Of a stretch of DNA of 64,000 nt, positions 42,638 to 55,300 are shown piece by piece. Under the pieces are notes generated by a model. That model was not told where the DNA came from. It was given only the letters and a program-made list of their open reading frames with translations, and made no database searches. The translations under genes were made by a program, and so were the position numbers. Each line of letters starts with the position of its first letter. The first letter of the stretch is position 1. The stretch is from an uncultured beta proteobacterium (GTDB taxonomy: Bacteria > Pseudomonadota > Gammaproteobacteria > Burkholderiales > Burkholderiaceae_C), in the NCBI GenBank assembly GCA_903938815.1, contig CAJAES010000029.1, positions 1 to 64,000 of the forward strand, given 5' to 3'.

Positions 42638-42674
42638 GGGCCTGACGGCCTGTCCACCAGCCGGCCTCACTGCC

Positions 42675-42714
42675 TGACCTCCTGACCTCCTGACCTCCTG
42701 ACCTCCTGACCTCC
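42675..42714. repeat. 8-bp tandem repeat (TGACCTCC x5)
   Basis: Five exact head-to-tail copies in the 160-bp gap between the esterase gene and the DUF6600-like gene, flanked by degenerate related units (CTGAGGGCC, CTGACGGCC). A variable-number tandem repeat candidate; no coding role. Confidence 0.85.
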
Positions 42715-42797
42715 TGGCCGTCTAGCCGCCTGGTCCCCGGGTTTGCCGAAGCTCGCCGGGGCGGCGGTGATGCCGCCACCCCGACGGCCCGACGCGG

Positions 42798-44249
42798 TCA
42801 CTGCACCTGGTCGCGCCGGCGCTGGTCGCCGCGGCTGTCCTGCTTTTCAGACTTCTCGGGCTTCTCGCTCTTGCTCTGCTTGTCGGCCTGCGGCGGGGGC
42901 GCGCTGAACGGCGCCGGGCTGCGCCGCTGCTCGCTGGGCGGCGCAACCATCACCGGCGCCTGGGGTCCGGGTGTCGCGACAGGCGCGGCCTGAGGGGCCG
43001 GCGAGACCGGCACGGCCACCGGCGCCGGGCGCGCCGCCGGCACGGCCTGCACGCCGATCGGCACGCCCTGCGACCCGTAGCTCGGCGGCGCCGGTCGCGA
43101 GATCGGCCCGGTGGGCACCTGCGGCGGGTAGTACTTCGGAGGCGGGGGCGACGGGTGCCTCGGCGGCCGCGGGCGCGGCACGACGATGGGCACATAGGGC
43201 TGGTACGGCGCGAGCGGCACCCAGGCGCTGGGCGGAGCGTAGCCGCCATGGCCGCCGATGCTGATGCTCACGCCGCCATTGGAGCCGCCCACCCAGGCCA
43301 CCAGGGCCGGGGTGAAGACCGGGCGCACGCCGCGCGGGCCCGGCCACCAGGCCCAGCGCCCGCCCCAGTTCACCCAGCGGCCGTAATGCGACGGCGCGAA
43401 ACCCCAGGGCTGCGCATCCACCCAGGTCCAGCCCCACGGACGCATCCAGACCCAGCGGCCGTCGCGAAAGGGCTGCCAGCCGGCGGAGACACCGATGGGG
43501 TACCAGACCGCACCGTACTCGGGGTGGGTGTCCCAGCGGCCGTGGCGGTCGAGTTCCTCGATGCCGGGAATGTCGGGCGAAGCGTAGCGATGCGCATCGG
43601 CGCGCCTTTCCTCGGCCCGGAACGACTCCTCGGCCCAGGCCGCAAGCCGGTCGTCGGGCATGCGCGCCGTGCGGGCGCGCGCGACATCGCGCTTCTCGTC
43701 GATCCAGATCTCATGGCGCTCGCCACTGCTGATCAGCAGCAGGTTGCCGTGCCCGCTGGACTCCATCTCGCCGCGCAGGACGGCGGCATAGGTGGACCCA
43801 TCTTCGCGGTCGATCCGGTACTGGCCGGCGCGCAAGGGGCGCAGGCGGGTCTCGCGGGTGCGGATCTCGGTTTCCTCGGCGATGTTGCGCGAAGGCACCC
43901 GCAGCGCCATCGAGCCGCGGTGGAGTTCCAGCCGCAGGCGGTCGTCGTCGAGGTCCAGCACTTCGAGGTCGGTGCCCTGGGCGAGCAGCAGCACGGTGCT
44001 GCCGATGCGCAACTCGGCGCGCGCGCCATGGGCCAGCACCAGCCGGTCGCCGGTGGTGATGGGCCGGTTGCGCAGCGCCTCGGTCCATTCGTCGCGATCG
44101 GGGTCGTAGAAGGACACATCGCCCTTCATCTCCACGATGCGGCCGACGCGGCCGAGATCGCCGGCGAAGGCCACCCAAGGCAGCGCCGCCAGCATGAAAA
44201 CCGCGGCCGCTCGGGCCAGGAAGGGGGACACGTACTTGAACATCGGCAT
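42798..44249 (-). CDS. FecR/DUF6600-like exported protein
   Basis: 483 aa. Signal peptide about residues 1-28 (ending VAFAGD). A FecR-like beta region follows (VGRIVEMKGDVSFYDPDR, GTDLEVLDLDDDRLRLELHRG, residues 30-180). Then comes a Trp/Gly-rich stretch with repeated WxPxG motifs (WVWMRPWGWTWVDAQPWGF, about 270-320) typical of DUF6600. A Pro/Ala/Val-rich, then Lys/Ser/Glu-rich low-complexity tail ends the protein. Start MPMFKYVSP chosen because AGGAGG lies 5 nt upstream. Function unknown; probably periplasmic or outer-membrane associated. Confidence 0.82.
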   Translation of the reverse strand: MPMFKYVSPFLARAAAVFMLAALPWVAFAGDLGRVGRIVEMKGDVSFYDPDRDEWTEALRNRPITTGDRLVLAHGARAELRIGSTVLLLAQGTDLEVLDLDDDRLRLELHRGSMALRVPSRNIAEETEIRTRETRLRPLRAGQYRIDREDGSTYAAVLRGEMESSGHGNLLLISSGERHEIWIDEKRDVARARTARMPDDRLAAWAEESFRAEERRADAHRYASPDIPGIEELDRHGRWDTHPEYGAVWYPIGVSAGWQPFRDGRWVWMRPWGWTWVDAQPWGFAPSHYGRWVNWGGRWAWWPGPRGVRPVFTPALVAWVGGSNGGVSISIGGHGGYAPPSAWVPLAPYQPYVPIVVPRPRPPRHPSPPPPKYYPPQVPTGPISRPAPPSYGSQGVPIGVQAVPAARPAPVAVPVSPAPQAAPVATPGPQAPVMVAPPSEQRRSPAPFSAPPPQADKQSKSEKPEKSEKQDSRGDQRRRDQVQ

Positions 44250-44490
44250 GGCAGCCTCCTGCCCTCCGATAACGGCCCGCGGGGCGACTTCGCCGACCGG
44301 GGGCATGTAATTCAAGGTTTCGGGGGGTCAGGCCTTGGGCCTTGGGCCCTGCGCGTAGGACAGCATTGCGCCCAGGCGCCAGGCCAGCCGGCCGGCCCGC
44401 AAGCAACACACGGGCCTTCGGCCAGCGCCCGGAGTGGCTGGAGGAGCGGTGCAGCGCCTCGGCCCACTCCGCCGTGCCAGCCCCTGAAGA

Positions 44491-45027
44491 TCAGTCGTCG
44501 CTGGCCGGGTCCATCTCGGGGAACAGCACGCTCGTGAACCCGAGCTTGGTCAGGTCGGGCATGCGCGTGGGGTACAGGCGGCCGATGAGGTGGTCGCACT
44601 CGTGCTGCACCACGCGGGAATGAAAGCCATCGGCCTCGCGCTCGATGCGCTGCCCGGTGGGGTCGAAGCCCGTGTAGCGGATGCGCCCGAAACGCGGCAC
44701 CTGCCCGCGCAGGCCGGGCACCGAGAGGCAGCCTTCCCAGCCCTCTTCCAGCTCATCCGACAGCGGCGTGATCACGGGGTTGATCAGGACCGTGCGGGGC
44801 ACCGGGGGTGCGTCGGGGTAGCGCTGGACGCGCTCGAACCCGAAGATCACCAGTTGCAGGTCGACGCCGATCTGCGGGGCCGCCAGGCCCGCGCCGCTGG
44901 CTGCGACCATGGTCTCGAACATGTCCTCGATGAGTGCGTGCAGCTCAGGCGTGTCGAACTCGGTCACGGGCGGTGCCACGCGCAGCAGTCGCGGGTCGCC
45001 CATCTTCAGGATCTCTCTCACGGCCAT
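44491..45027 (-). CDS. def: Peptide deformylase
   Basis: 178 aa metalloenzyme that removes the N-formyl group from nascent chains. All three motifs are present: [20 protein letters not shown] and [16 protein letters not shown], with the usual metal-binding Cys and two His. Not linked to fmt here; it lies between the DUF6600-like gene and an anion permease gene 16 bp upstream. The 241-bp gap downstream of it shows no gene. Confidence 0.96.
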   Translation of the reverse strand: MAVREILKMGDPRLLRVAPPVTEFDTPELHALIEDMFETMVAASGAGLAAPQIGVDLQLVIFGFERVQRYPDAPPVPRTVLINPVITPLSDELEEGWEGCLSVPGLRGQVPRFGRIRYTGFDPTGQRIEREADGFHSRVVQHECDHLIGRLYPTRMPDLTKLGFTSVLFPEMDPASDD

Positions 45028-45043
45028 GCGGTTCTCCAGGGTG

Positions 45044-46288
45044 TCAGGGGCGCCAGGCCAGCCAGGCTGCGGTGACGGCCAGCGTCGCCAGCGTCACGGG
45101 CACGCCGGTCCGGGCATGGCGTTTCCAGTCGATCACGACGCCCTGCCGGCGCGCCGCATCCACGACGATGATATTGGCGATGGACCCGACGATCAGAAGG
45201 TTGCCCGCCAGCGTGCTGACGAGCGCCAGCGTGAGGCCCGCGCCGTCGCCCTGCGCCAGTGGCAGCAGCAACATCACCGCCGGGACGTTGGACACCAGGT
45301 TCGACAGCAGCAGCGTGGCCGCAAACAGCGGCCCGGGCTCACCGAGGTGCACGCCCTGCACCTGCAGCGCCGCTACGGCCTGTGCCGTGACGCCGGTCTG
45401 CGCCAGCGCGTGGTTCACCACGAACAGGCCCATGAAGAGAATCAGCAGTTCCCAGTCGATCAGGCCCATGACCTGCGACGAATGGAAGCGCTGGCTGAGC
45501 AGCAGCACACCCGCGCCCACCAGCGCCGCGACATCGCGCGGCCAGTCGGTGAACAGGAAGACGGCCATCAATGCCGCCGCCACCGCCAGGCCCTTGGCCG
45601 TCTGCCAGGCGTCGAATGCCGGGGCGTCGTCGGGGACTGCCGCCGCCGGTGCCGCATCGCCTGCAGACTGCGGCACCGCGCTGCGGGCCAACATCGCCCA
45701 CAGCAGCAGAAGGCTCAGGGCCACGGGCGGCAGCGCATCGCGCACATAGGCGCCGAAGTCGAGCTTCAGCACCTCGCCGATGAGCATGTTCTGCGGATTG
45801 CCGATGAGCGTGGCGGCCGAGCCGATGTTGCTGGCGCAGGCCAGCGCCAGCAGGAAGGGAACGGGGTCCAGACGCCGCGCGAGGCAGGCGTGCACCAGCA
45901 CCGGCGCCACCGCCAGGCACACGATGTCGTTGGAAAACACCGCCGACAGCGCCGCCGCGACGGCGACCACCACGCCCAGCAGCAGCGACGGCGACACCGG
46001 CAGCGCGGCGATGCGCCGCGTGACGGCCGCATAGAAGCCGCCCAGGCGCATCTGCGCCGACACCACCATGAAGGAGAACAGCAGCAGGATGGTGGGCAGG
46101 TGGATGCCCTGCGCGGCCTGCTCGACGCCCAGGCCGCCGAAGGCCACCACCGCGATGGCGCCGAGCAAGGCCACGCCCGTGCGATCCAGCCGCAACCACG
46201 GCAGGCCACCGAGGATCATGCCCCCGTAGACCACCGCGAAGATCGCCACGACCGCCGCTGCCTGCGGGCCACCCACCCCATCCACCAT
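45044..46288 (-). CDS. SLC13/ArsB-NhaD-like anion or ion transporter
   Basis: 414 aa with about 11-12 hydrophobic helices. Motifs [14 protein letters not shown] and the mirrored segment [15 protein letters not shown] are the paired re-entrant loops of the ion transporter superfamily (citrate/arsenite/Na-dicarboxylate). [15 protein letters not shown] and [15 protein letters not shown] are the typical repeat segments. Substrate not resolved. Start [15 protein letters not shown]. Divergent from the EamA exporter. Confidence 0.82.
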   Translation of the reverse strand: MVDGVGGPQAAAVVAIFAVVYGGMILGGLPWLRLDRTGVALLGAIAVVAFGGLGVEQAAQGIHLPTILLLFSFMVVSAQMRLGGFYAAVTRRIAALPVSPSLLLGVVVAVAAALSAVFSNDIVCLAVAPVLVHACLARRLDPVPFLLALACASNIGSAATLIGNPQNMLIGEVLKLDFGAYVRDALPPVALSLLLLWAMLARSAVPQSAGDAAPAAAVPDDAPAFDAWQTAKGLAVAAALMAVFLFTDWPRDVAALVGAGVLLLSQRFHSSQVMGLIDWELLILFMGLFVVNHALAQTGVTAQAVAALQVQGVHLGEPGPLFAATLLLSNLVSNVPAVMLLLPLAQGDGAGLTLALVSTLAGNLLIVGSIANIIVVDAARRQGVVIDWKRHARTGVPVTLATLAVTAAWLAWRP

Positions 46289-46379
46289 CGGCGGATTATC
46301 TGCGGGCAAGACGGTGGGTAGCGCCACGAGCAACGCGGCACAACGCCGCGCAAGGCCATGCAAGGCGATACTCCCCGGC

Positions 46380-47255
46380 TTGAACACGACGATCCCGCCG
46401 CGCGCCCTGGCCCTGCTCGCCCTGCTGACCCTGGTGTGGGGCACCAACTGGCCGCTGTTCCCGCTGGCCACGCGCGAGGTCTCGGTGTGGACCTTCCGCG
46501 CGGTGGCGGTCACGATCGCGGGCCTGTCCCTGCTGGCCGTGGCGCGCTGGCGCGGGCAGTCGCTGCGCGTGCCGCGCGAGTACTGGGCCACCATCGTGGC
46601 GGCCACGTTGTTCTATCTGGTGCTCTGGAACATCGCCAGCACCTACGCGGCCATCCTGATCCCGTCGGGCCAGGCCGCCATCCTCGGCTTCACGATGCCG
46701 CTGTGGCTGGCGCTCATCTCGTGGGCGGTGCTGGGCCAGAAGCTGCCGCCGCGCCTGATGCTGGCGCTGGCGCTGGGCGCCATGGCCGTGGGCCTGCTGC
46801 TGTTTCGCGGCCTGCAGGCCTACGCCAGCGCGCCGCTGGGCTTCTTCCTCGGCCTGCTGGCCGGCGTGGGCTGGGCGGTGGGAACGCTGATCCTGAAGCG
46901 GCGGCCCGTGGAGGTGCCGGCGCTGGTGCTCACGGGCTGGCAACTGCTGATCACGGCGGTGCCCACCACCATCGGAGCCTTCGTGCTGGCCGAAGGGCCC
47001 TGGTTCATGCCGTCGTGGCAGAGCATCGCCGTCATCGGCTGGATCGCCCTGGTGCCCATGGCCATCGGCAACGCCGCATGGTTCGCCATCGTCGGCATGC
47101 TGCCCAGCCAGGTGGCCGGGCTGTCGTCCATCCTGGTGCCCGTGGTGGCCATGATCTCCGGCGCGCTGCTGCACGGCGAGCCGCTGGGGCCGGTGCAGTG
47201 GCTGGCGATGGCGTGCAGCGGCGGTGCGCTGTGGCTGGCGCTCGGGAAACGGTGA
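46380..47255 (+). CDS. EamA/DMT family transporter
   Basis: 291 aa with ten predicted helices in two EamA repeats (first: VWGTNWPLFPLATREVSVWT; second begins near FFLGLLAGVGWAVGTLILKR). A TTG start is used here because it gives the usual family length; a GTG at 46314 would add 22 residues without a clear ribosome site. Probably a metabolite or amino acid exporter. A decayed copy of its last third lies immediately downstream. Confidence 0.85.
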   Translation: MNTTIPPRALALLALLTLVWGTNWPLFPLATREVSVWTFRAVAVTIAGLSLLAVARWRGQSLRVPREYWATIVAATLFYLVLWNIASTYAAILIPSGQAAILGFTMPLWLALISWAVLGQKLPPRLMLALALGAMAVGLLLFRGLQAYASAPLGFFLGLLAGVGWAVGTLILKRRPVEVPALVLTGWQLLITAVPTTIGAFVLAEGPWFMPSWQSIAVIGWIALVPMAIGNAAWFAIVGMLPSQVAGLSSILVPVVAMISGALLHGEPLGPVQWLAMACSGGALWLALGKR

Positions 47256-47329
47256 CGAGAAAGTGGGTGGCAGCGCCAGCCTGCGCGTCCTCGGGATAGT
47301 TCTCATGAAGATCTCGACCATCAGGCCGA

Positions 47330-47595
47330 CGACGAGCGGTGGCACTACCCCGCCTCGGTAGAGCATCGCAGTCATCGGCCGCATTGCTCTCGTGCCGTAG
47401 GCCACGGGCCCTGGGCAAGGCCGTTTGGTTTGCAATAGTCGACGGGGTGCACCACCAATTGAGCGGGATTTCAACCGTCCTGACGCCTGATCCGCCGTGA
47501 TCAGGGGCCGCTGGTGCCGGACGAACTGCTCGGATCCGTACAGTGGCTGGCGATGGCGCGCGGCGGCAGGACGCTTTGGTGGGCGATGGATCGAT
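47330..47595 (+). pseudogene. Decayed duplicate of the EamA gene 3' end
   Basis: Translates in pieces to SIAVIGRIALVP-stop, then GKAVWFAIVDGVHHQLSGIS, then LLGSVQWLAMARGGRTLWWA. The intact gene has SIAVIGWIALVPMAIGNAAW and PLGPVQWLAMACSGGALWLA at collinear positions about 340-345 bp upstream. An 18-bp block (47541-47558) is identical to 47196-47213. In-frame stops and indels make it non-functional. The boundaries are approximate. Confidence 0.75.
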
Positions 47596-47646
47596 GGTCA
47601 GCGCTGTGCCGCCGTGCCCCGACCAGAGATCAACACAGCCACATGC

Positions 47647-48327
47647 TCACCTTCGTTCGTTCGGGCAGTGCATGTACTGGAACTGAATATCTTCCCAAGC
47701 CTTCTTTGCATCGAAATTCTTGATCAAAGCACCCTCATGAGGATTGGCAAAAAATGCCTTCATACCATGAAGTATCATATATTTTGGGTAATAATCCGGA
47801 ATGCCAATGGCTCTGATTTCAGCACATATTCTCTTGAGGCTTTCTGGCGTCTTCAAAAGAAGATCAAATATTTCGAGCGCCTTCTCCCGTTGCTCACCTG
47901 AAATACCGGAAAATGAATTGATGAGCAAGACCGTCGCTGCTTGTCCCGCAGTGCTGTCAGCCACTCGCCTTTTATCGAATTCCGCATACGCCGCAGCCAA
48001 CATCAACAAATCAGCCGCTCGATTATGTTGACCAAGATTTACGCATTCGCGAACTCCCTGATAGATATCAGGTGGAACAAAAGTGTTCTTGGCCTGCGCG
48101 ACTTGAATACAACCGATCGATTGCGCCGGCGCCAGACTTCCCTGCACAGAATGATTTGTGACGCGACCCTTCTTCTCCGAATTGATCTTGGGACGTTCCA
48201 AAGTCTGAGCCATCCCAACAATTGGAATCAGAGACAGCCAGAAGAGGACAAATTTCAGAAAGAGCACCGGGATTGATCGGAGCAAGGCTGAAACGCTATG
48301 GGAGTTGCGCTCGACACGAGTATTCAC
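47647..48327 (-). CDS. Predicted secreted helical protein, unknown function
   Basis: About 226 aa from a GTG start. A signal peptide is likely (hydrophobic IPVLFLKFVLFWLSLIPIVG, cleaved near MAQ). The mature part is alpha-helical by eye with four cysteines (IGCIQ, RECV, RICAE, MHCPN), so disulfides are possible, and a repeated Ala/Leu helix pattern (NRAADLLMLAAAYAEFDKRR). No catalytic motif is recognised. Base composition is clearly AT-richer than the neighbours. It begins 10 bp after the YiaAB-like stop and may be cotranscribed. Longer starts that overlap that gene are possible. Confidence 0.6.
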   Translation of the reverse strand: MNTRVERNSHSVSALLRSIPVLFLKFVLFWLSLIPIVGMAQTLERPKINSEKKGRVTNHSVQGSLAPAQSIGCIQVAQAKNTFVPPDIYQGVRECVNLGQHNRAADLLMLAAAYAEFDKRRVADSTAGQAATVLLINSFSGISGEQREKALEIFDLLLKTPESLKRICAEIRAIGIPDYYPKYMILHGMKAFFANPHEGALIKNFDAKKAWEDIQFQYMHCPNERR

Positions 48328-48337
48328 AAGCGAAAGC

Positions 48338-48778
48338 TCATGAATTCTCGTCCGCGTTCCCCGGTCCTGGGTTGCGCCGCTCCGAAAGCAAAACATCTCG
48401 AACGTTCTTCTGTACAGCGACTGCACCGAAAAGCGCCAAAAGAAAAGCCATAGCGTAGAAGCCCTTTTCTGCATAGGAAAATTCAGCATTCCACAGGCCA
48501 ATCAGCAGCAGTAGCAGGACCAGCGCGACAGATAACCAGCATAGACCATAGTAGATGCCAGTGACCGCGAGGCCCTCAAGCTTGTCTCGCACAGTCTTCT
48601 GCAGCGATACAGCCGAGAACAACCCATACATCAGAAGGATGAAGTAGTAGCCTTTCTCGCTATGCGGCATCGCTGAATTCCATAAGCCGACCGAGAAGAC
48701 TAATCCCCCGACGAGCAGGGCGACCCACGAAGAACCAATGAAAGCACCGGTAGGCCGTTGTGAGTCGATAGTTGCCAA
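48338..48778 (-). CDS. YiaA/YiaB family inner membrane protein
   Basis: 146 aa with four hydrophobic helices in two similar halves: VALLVGGLVFSVGLWNSAMP with SEKGYYFILLMYGLFSAVSLQK, and SVALVLLLLLIGLWNAEFSY with AEKGFYAMAFLLALFGAVAVQK. This internal duplication is the YiaAB two-helix repeat. TTG start with AAGGA 7 nt upstream. Function unknown; related genes respond to envelope stress. Lies in the AT-richer islet. Confidence 0.85.
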   Translation of the reverse strand: MATIDSQRPTGAFIGSSWVALLVGGLVFSVGLWNSAMPHSEKGYYFILLMYGLFSAVSLQKTVRDKLEGLAVTGIYYGLCWLSVALVLLLLLIGLWNAEFSYAEKGFYAMAFLLALFGAVAVQKNVRDVLLSERRNPGPGNADENS

Positions 48779-49227
48779 TGCCGTGTCCTTGAATGCGAAG
48801 CTGCAGTGATTGATCTACGAGATCAGGAGCCCTTTGGCGCCAGACCCATCCTGTTGATCCGTCGGTGATGATGCCTCGGGTTCAAGCCACTGCGCGCCGC
48901 AGGCTTCCCCCGCAGAGTGGATGACGGTCCGTGTCTAGACGACTGTCGGGCCCGCATATGTGACATTCGATGTGCGCAGCGTTCGCGTCACAGGCAAGCC
49001 CGATTTCATTCCGGCTGACATACGAAACAGGACGCGATGTATTCGTTGATTCCCGGCCACATTGCCGTTTGGGTCCGAAGTCGCGCCACCCCATGGAGAA
49101 GGTCATGGTCTGAGAGTGCAGCGCGCGAGTCACAAGCTCGTGCGTCTTGGGCCTTGCATGGACGTCCCACGCCCCGACGAGCCGATGAGCCGATGAGCCG
49201 ATGGCTCGACTCCAACAGACGGATCGA
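48779..49227. other. Gene-free intergenic stretch
   Basis: 449 bp between the YiaAB-like gene and ligA. Short open frames exist on both strands, but none has a convincing start site or recognisable protein. It contains the small AGCCGATG repeat and composition returns to GC-rich toward ligA. Confidence 0.6.
49180..49203. repeat. 8-bp tandem repeat (AGCCGATG x3)
   Basis: Three exact head-to-tail copies about 25 bp beyond the ligA stop codon. Confidence 0.8.
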
Positions 49228-52357
<3,130 letters not shown>

Positions 52358-52364
52358 GGCAGCC

Positions 52365-55300
52365 TCAGGCCGTCTCGGCCAGGTTGACGGCAGACTCCAT
52401 GTCCACCGCCACGATGCGCGAGACGCCCTGCTCCTGCATGGTCACGCCGATGAGCTGCTCGGCCATCTCCATCGCGATCTTGTTGTGGCTGATGAACAGG
52501 AACTGCGTACCCTGGCTCATCTGGTTGACGAGCTTGGCGTAGCGCTCGGTGTTGGCGTCGTCCAGCGGCGCATCCACCTCGTCGAGCAGGCAGAACGGCG
52601 CCGGGTTCAGCTGGAAGATGGCGAACACCAGTGCGATGGCCGTGAGCGCCTTCTCGCCGCCCGACAGCAGGTGGATGGTGCTGTTCTTCTTGCCCGGGGG
52701 CTGCGCCATCACCTGCACGCCGGCGTCCAGGATCTCGTCGCCCGTCATCACGAGCTTGGCGTTGCCGCCGCCGAAGAGCGTGGGGAACATGCGCCCGAAG
52801 CCCTCGTTGACCTGGTCGAAGGTGCTCTGCAGCAGGTCGCGGGTCTCGAGGTCGATCTTGTGGATGGCGTCTTCCAGGGTCTGGATGGCCTCGTTCAGGT
52901 CGGCGTACTGGGCGTCGAGGAAGGTCTTGCGCTCGCGCGAGCTGGTGAGCTCGTCCAGCGCGGCCAGGTTCACGGCGCCGAGCGCGGCGATGTCGCGCTG
53001 GATGCGGTCGATCTCGCCCTGCAGGCCCCAGAGCTTGACGGCGCCCTGCTCGATGCCGAGCGCCAGCGCCTGCATGTCCACGGCCGCTGCGGTCAGCTGC
53101 TCCAGGTACTGGGCGCCGCCGAGCTGGGCGGCCTGGTGCTCCAGCTGCAGCTTGCCGATCTTCTCGCGCAGGGGGTCGAGGCTGCGCTCGAAGCCCAGGC
53201 GCTGCTCGTCGGCGGCGCGCAGCCTGGCGCTGAGATCGTCGTACTGGCTGCGTGCGGCGCCCAGGGCCTGCTCGCGTTCGAGCTTGAGCGCCAGGGCCTC
53301 CTGCAGGCCGGCCTGCGCCGCGGCGTCATCGAAGTTGGCCAGCTCCTGTTCGAGCTGGCGGGCGGCTTCTCCGTTGTTGACGATCTGCTGCGCGGCGGTC
53401 TCGATGGCGCGCTGCAGTTCGCCGCGGCGGGCGGCCAGCTGTCGGGCCTGGAACTGCGCTTCCTGGGCCTGGCGCTCCAGCGCTCGCAGCTGCTCGCGGG
53501 CGTCGCCCAGGCGGCGCTCGGCGGCGATGACGGCGTCTTCCAGCTCGGCGTGGCGCTCCTGCGCGTTGCCCAACTGCAGGTCCAGTTCCTCGAAACGCGC
53601 CTCGCCCGTGACGCGCTTTTCCTGGATCTCCTCCATCTGCGCGTCGACTTCCGACAACTCACCGCCCAGTTGGGTGCGGCGGCTGTTGGCGGCTTCGGCC
53701 TGCTGCGTCAGGCGCAGCAGTTCCACCTGCAGCTGATGCGCGCGGGTCTGGGCTTCGGCGGCCTCGCGGCGGGCCGCACCCTGGCGCATCGACGCATCGG
53801 TGTAGGCCGCTTCCAGCCGCACCGAGGCGCTGCGCGATTCATCGGAGATGAGCGCCTGCGCGCGCTGCTGGCGCTCCAGGTTCTCGATCTCCTGCGCCCG
53901 GGCCAGCATGCCGGCCTGTTCGGAATCGGGCGCGTAGAACGCCACGGCGTACTGCGAAACGGCGTGGCCTTCGCGCACGACGATGACCTCGCCGTGCGTG
54001 AGCTGGCCGCGCTGGGCCAGCGCCTCGTCGATGGTGGCGGCGGTGTAGACGCCTTCCAGCCAGTCGCTCAGCAGGGCCGACAGGCCTGCGTCGTTCAGGC
54101 GCAGCAACTCGGACAGCCGGGGCAGCGTGCGATGGGTGCTCGGGCTTGCCGCGGCCGGCGTGGAGTAGAAGGCCAGCTTGGCGGGCGGGGCATCGGCTGC
54201 GAACGCGCGCACGGTGTCCAGGCGGCCGACCGAGAGCGCGTTCAGGCGCTCTCGCAGCGCAGCCTCCAGCGCCGTCTCCCAGCCGCTTTCGATGTGGATC
54301 TTCGTCCACAGGCCGGCCAGGCCTTCCAGGCCGTGGCGGGCCAGCCAGGGCTTGAGCTTGCCTTCGGTCTGGACCTTCTCCTGCAGCGCGCGCAGGGCGT
54401 CCAGCCGCGCGCTCAGGTCGGACAACCTGCCGGATTCGCGGGCCACGCTGGCGGCGGCCTCGCGGCGTTGTTCGTCGAGCTGCGGCAACTGTTCCTGCAG
54501 GTCCTGCAGGCGGGCGTCGGCGGTCTCGAAGTGGGCGTCGGCGGCCTGGCTCTGCGCCTGCAGGTCGTCCAGGCGAGCGGCATCGGGCACCACCAGGGAT
54601 TGCCGCTCGCCGGCCAGGCGCTCGCGGCGCGTGCGCAGCTGGCGCGTCTGCTCGTCCAGGCTGCGGCTCTCGGCGGCCAGCACCTGGATCTGCTGCTGCA
54701 CCTGCGTGACCGAGCCGCGCTGCTCGTTGGCGCGTCCCTGCGCGCTGCGCACCGCGTCTTCCACGGTCGGCAGCTGGGCCGATTGCTCCTCGGCCTGAGC
54801 GGCCTGCATCTCGGACTGTTCCTCGGCGGCGGCAATCTGCCCGGCGATGTCCTCGAGCTCGGATTCGGCCGCGGCGCGGCGGTCGGCCCACTGCGCGTTC
54901 TGGGCCTGCAGGTCGGCCATGCGCTGCTGCGCGCGCTGGCGGCCGTCGACCACGTAGCGGATGCGCTCTTCCAGACGGCTCACGTCGAGCGAGGCCTCGG
55001 CGAGCTCGCCCTGCTTCTGGTGCAGCGCGTCGCTGGCGGCGTAGTGCGCCTGCCGGATGGTCTCGAGCTCGGCCTCGACATGGCGCAATTCGGCCAGGCG
55101 CGCTTCCAGCCCGTTGGTGGCCTCGGCCACGGCCTGGCCCACGCGCGCTTCCTCGGTGGCGGCGTCGCGGTGCTTCAGGAACCACAGCTGGTGCAGCTTG
55201 AGCGTGCCCGAGTCCTGCAGCGTGCGGTACTTCTGGGCCACCTCGGCCTGCTTCTCCAGCTTGTCGAGGTTGGCGTTCAGCTCCCGCAGGATGTCGTCGA

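Noticed and set aside
42660..42720. Repeat array as CRISPR
   Set aside because: The units are 8 bp and directly adjacent with no spacers.
48882..49133. Small minus-strand open frame in the gap before ligA
   Set aside because: No RBS, no recognisable protein and no coupling to neighbours.
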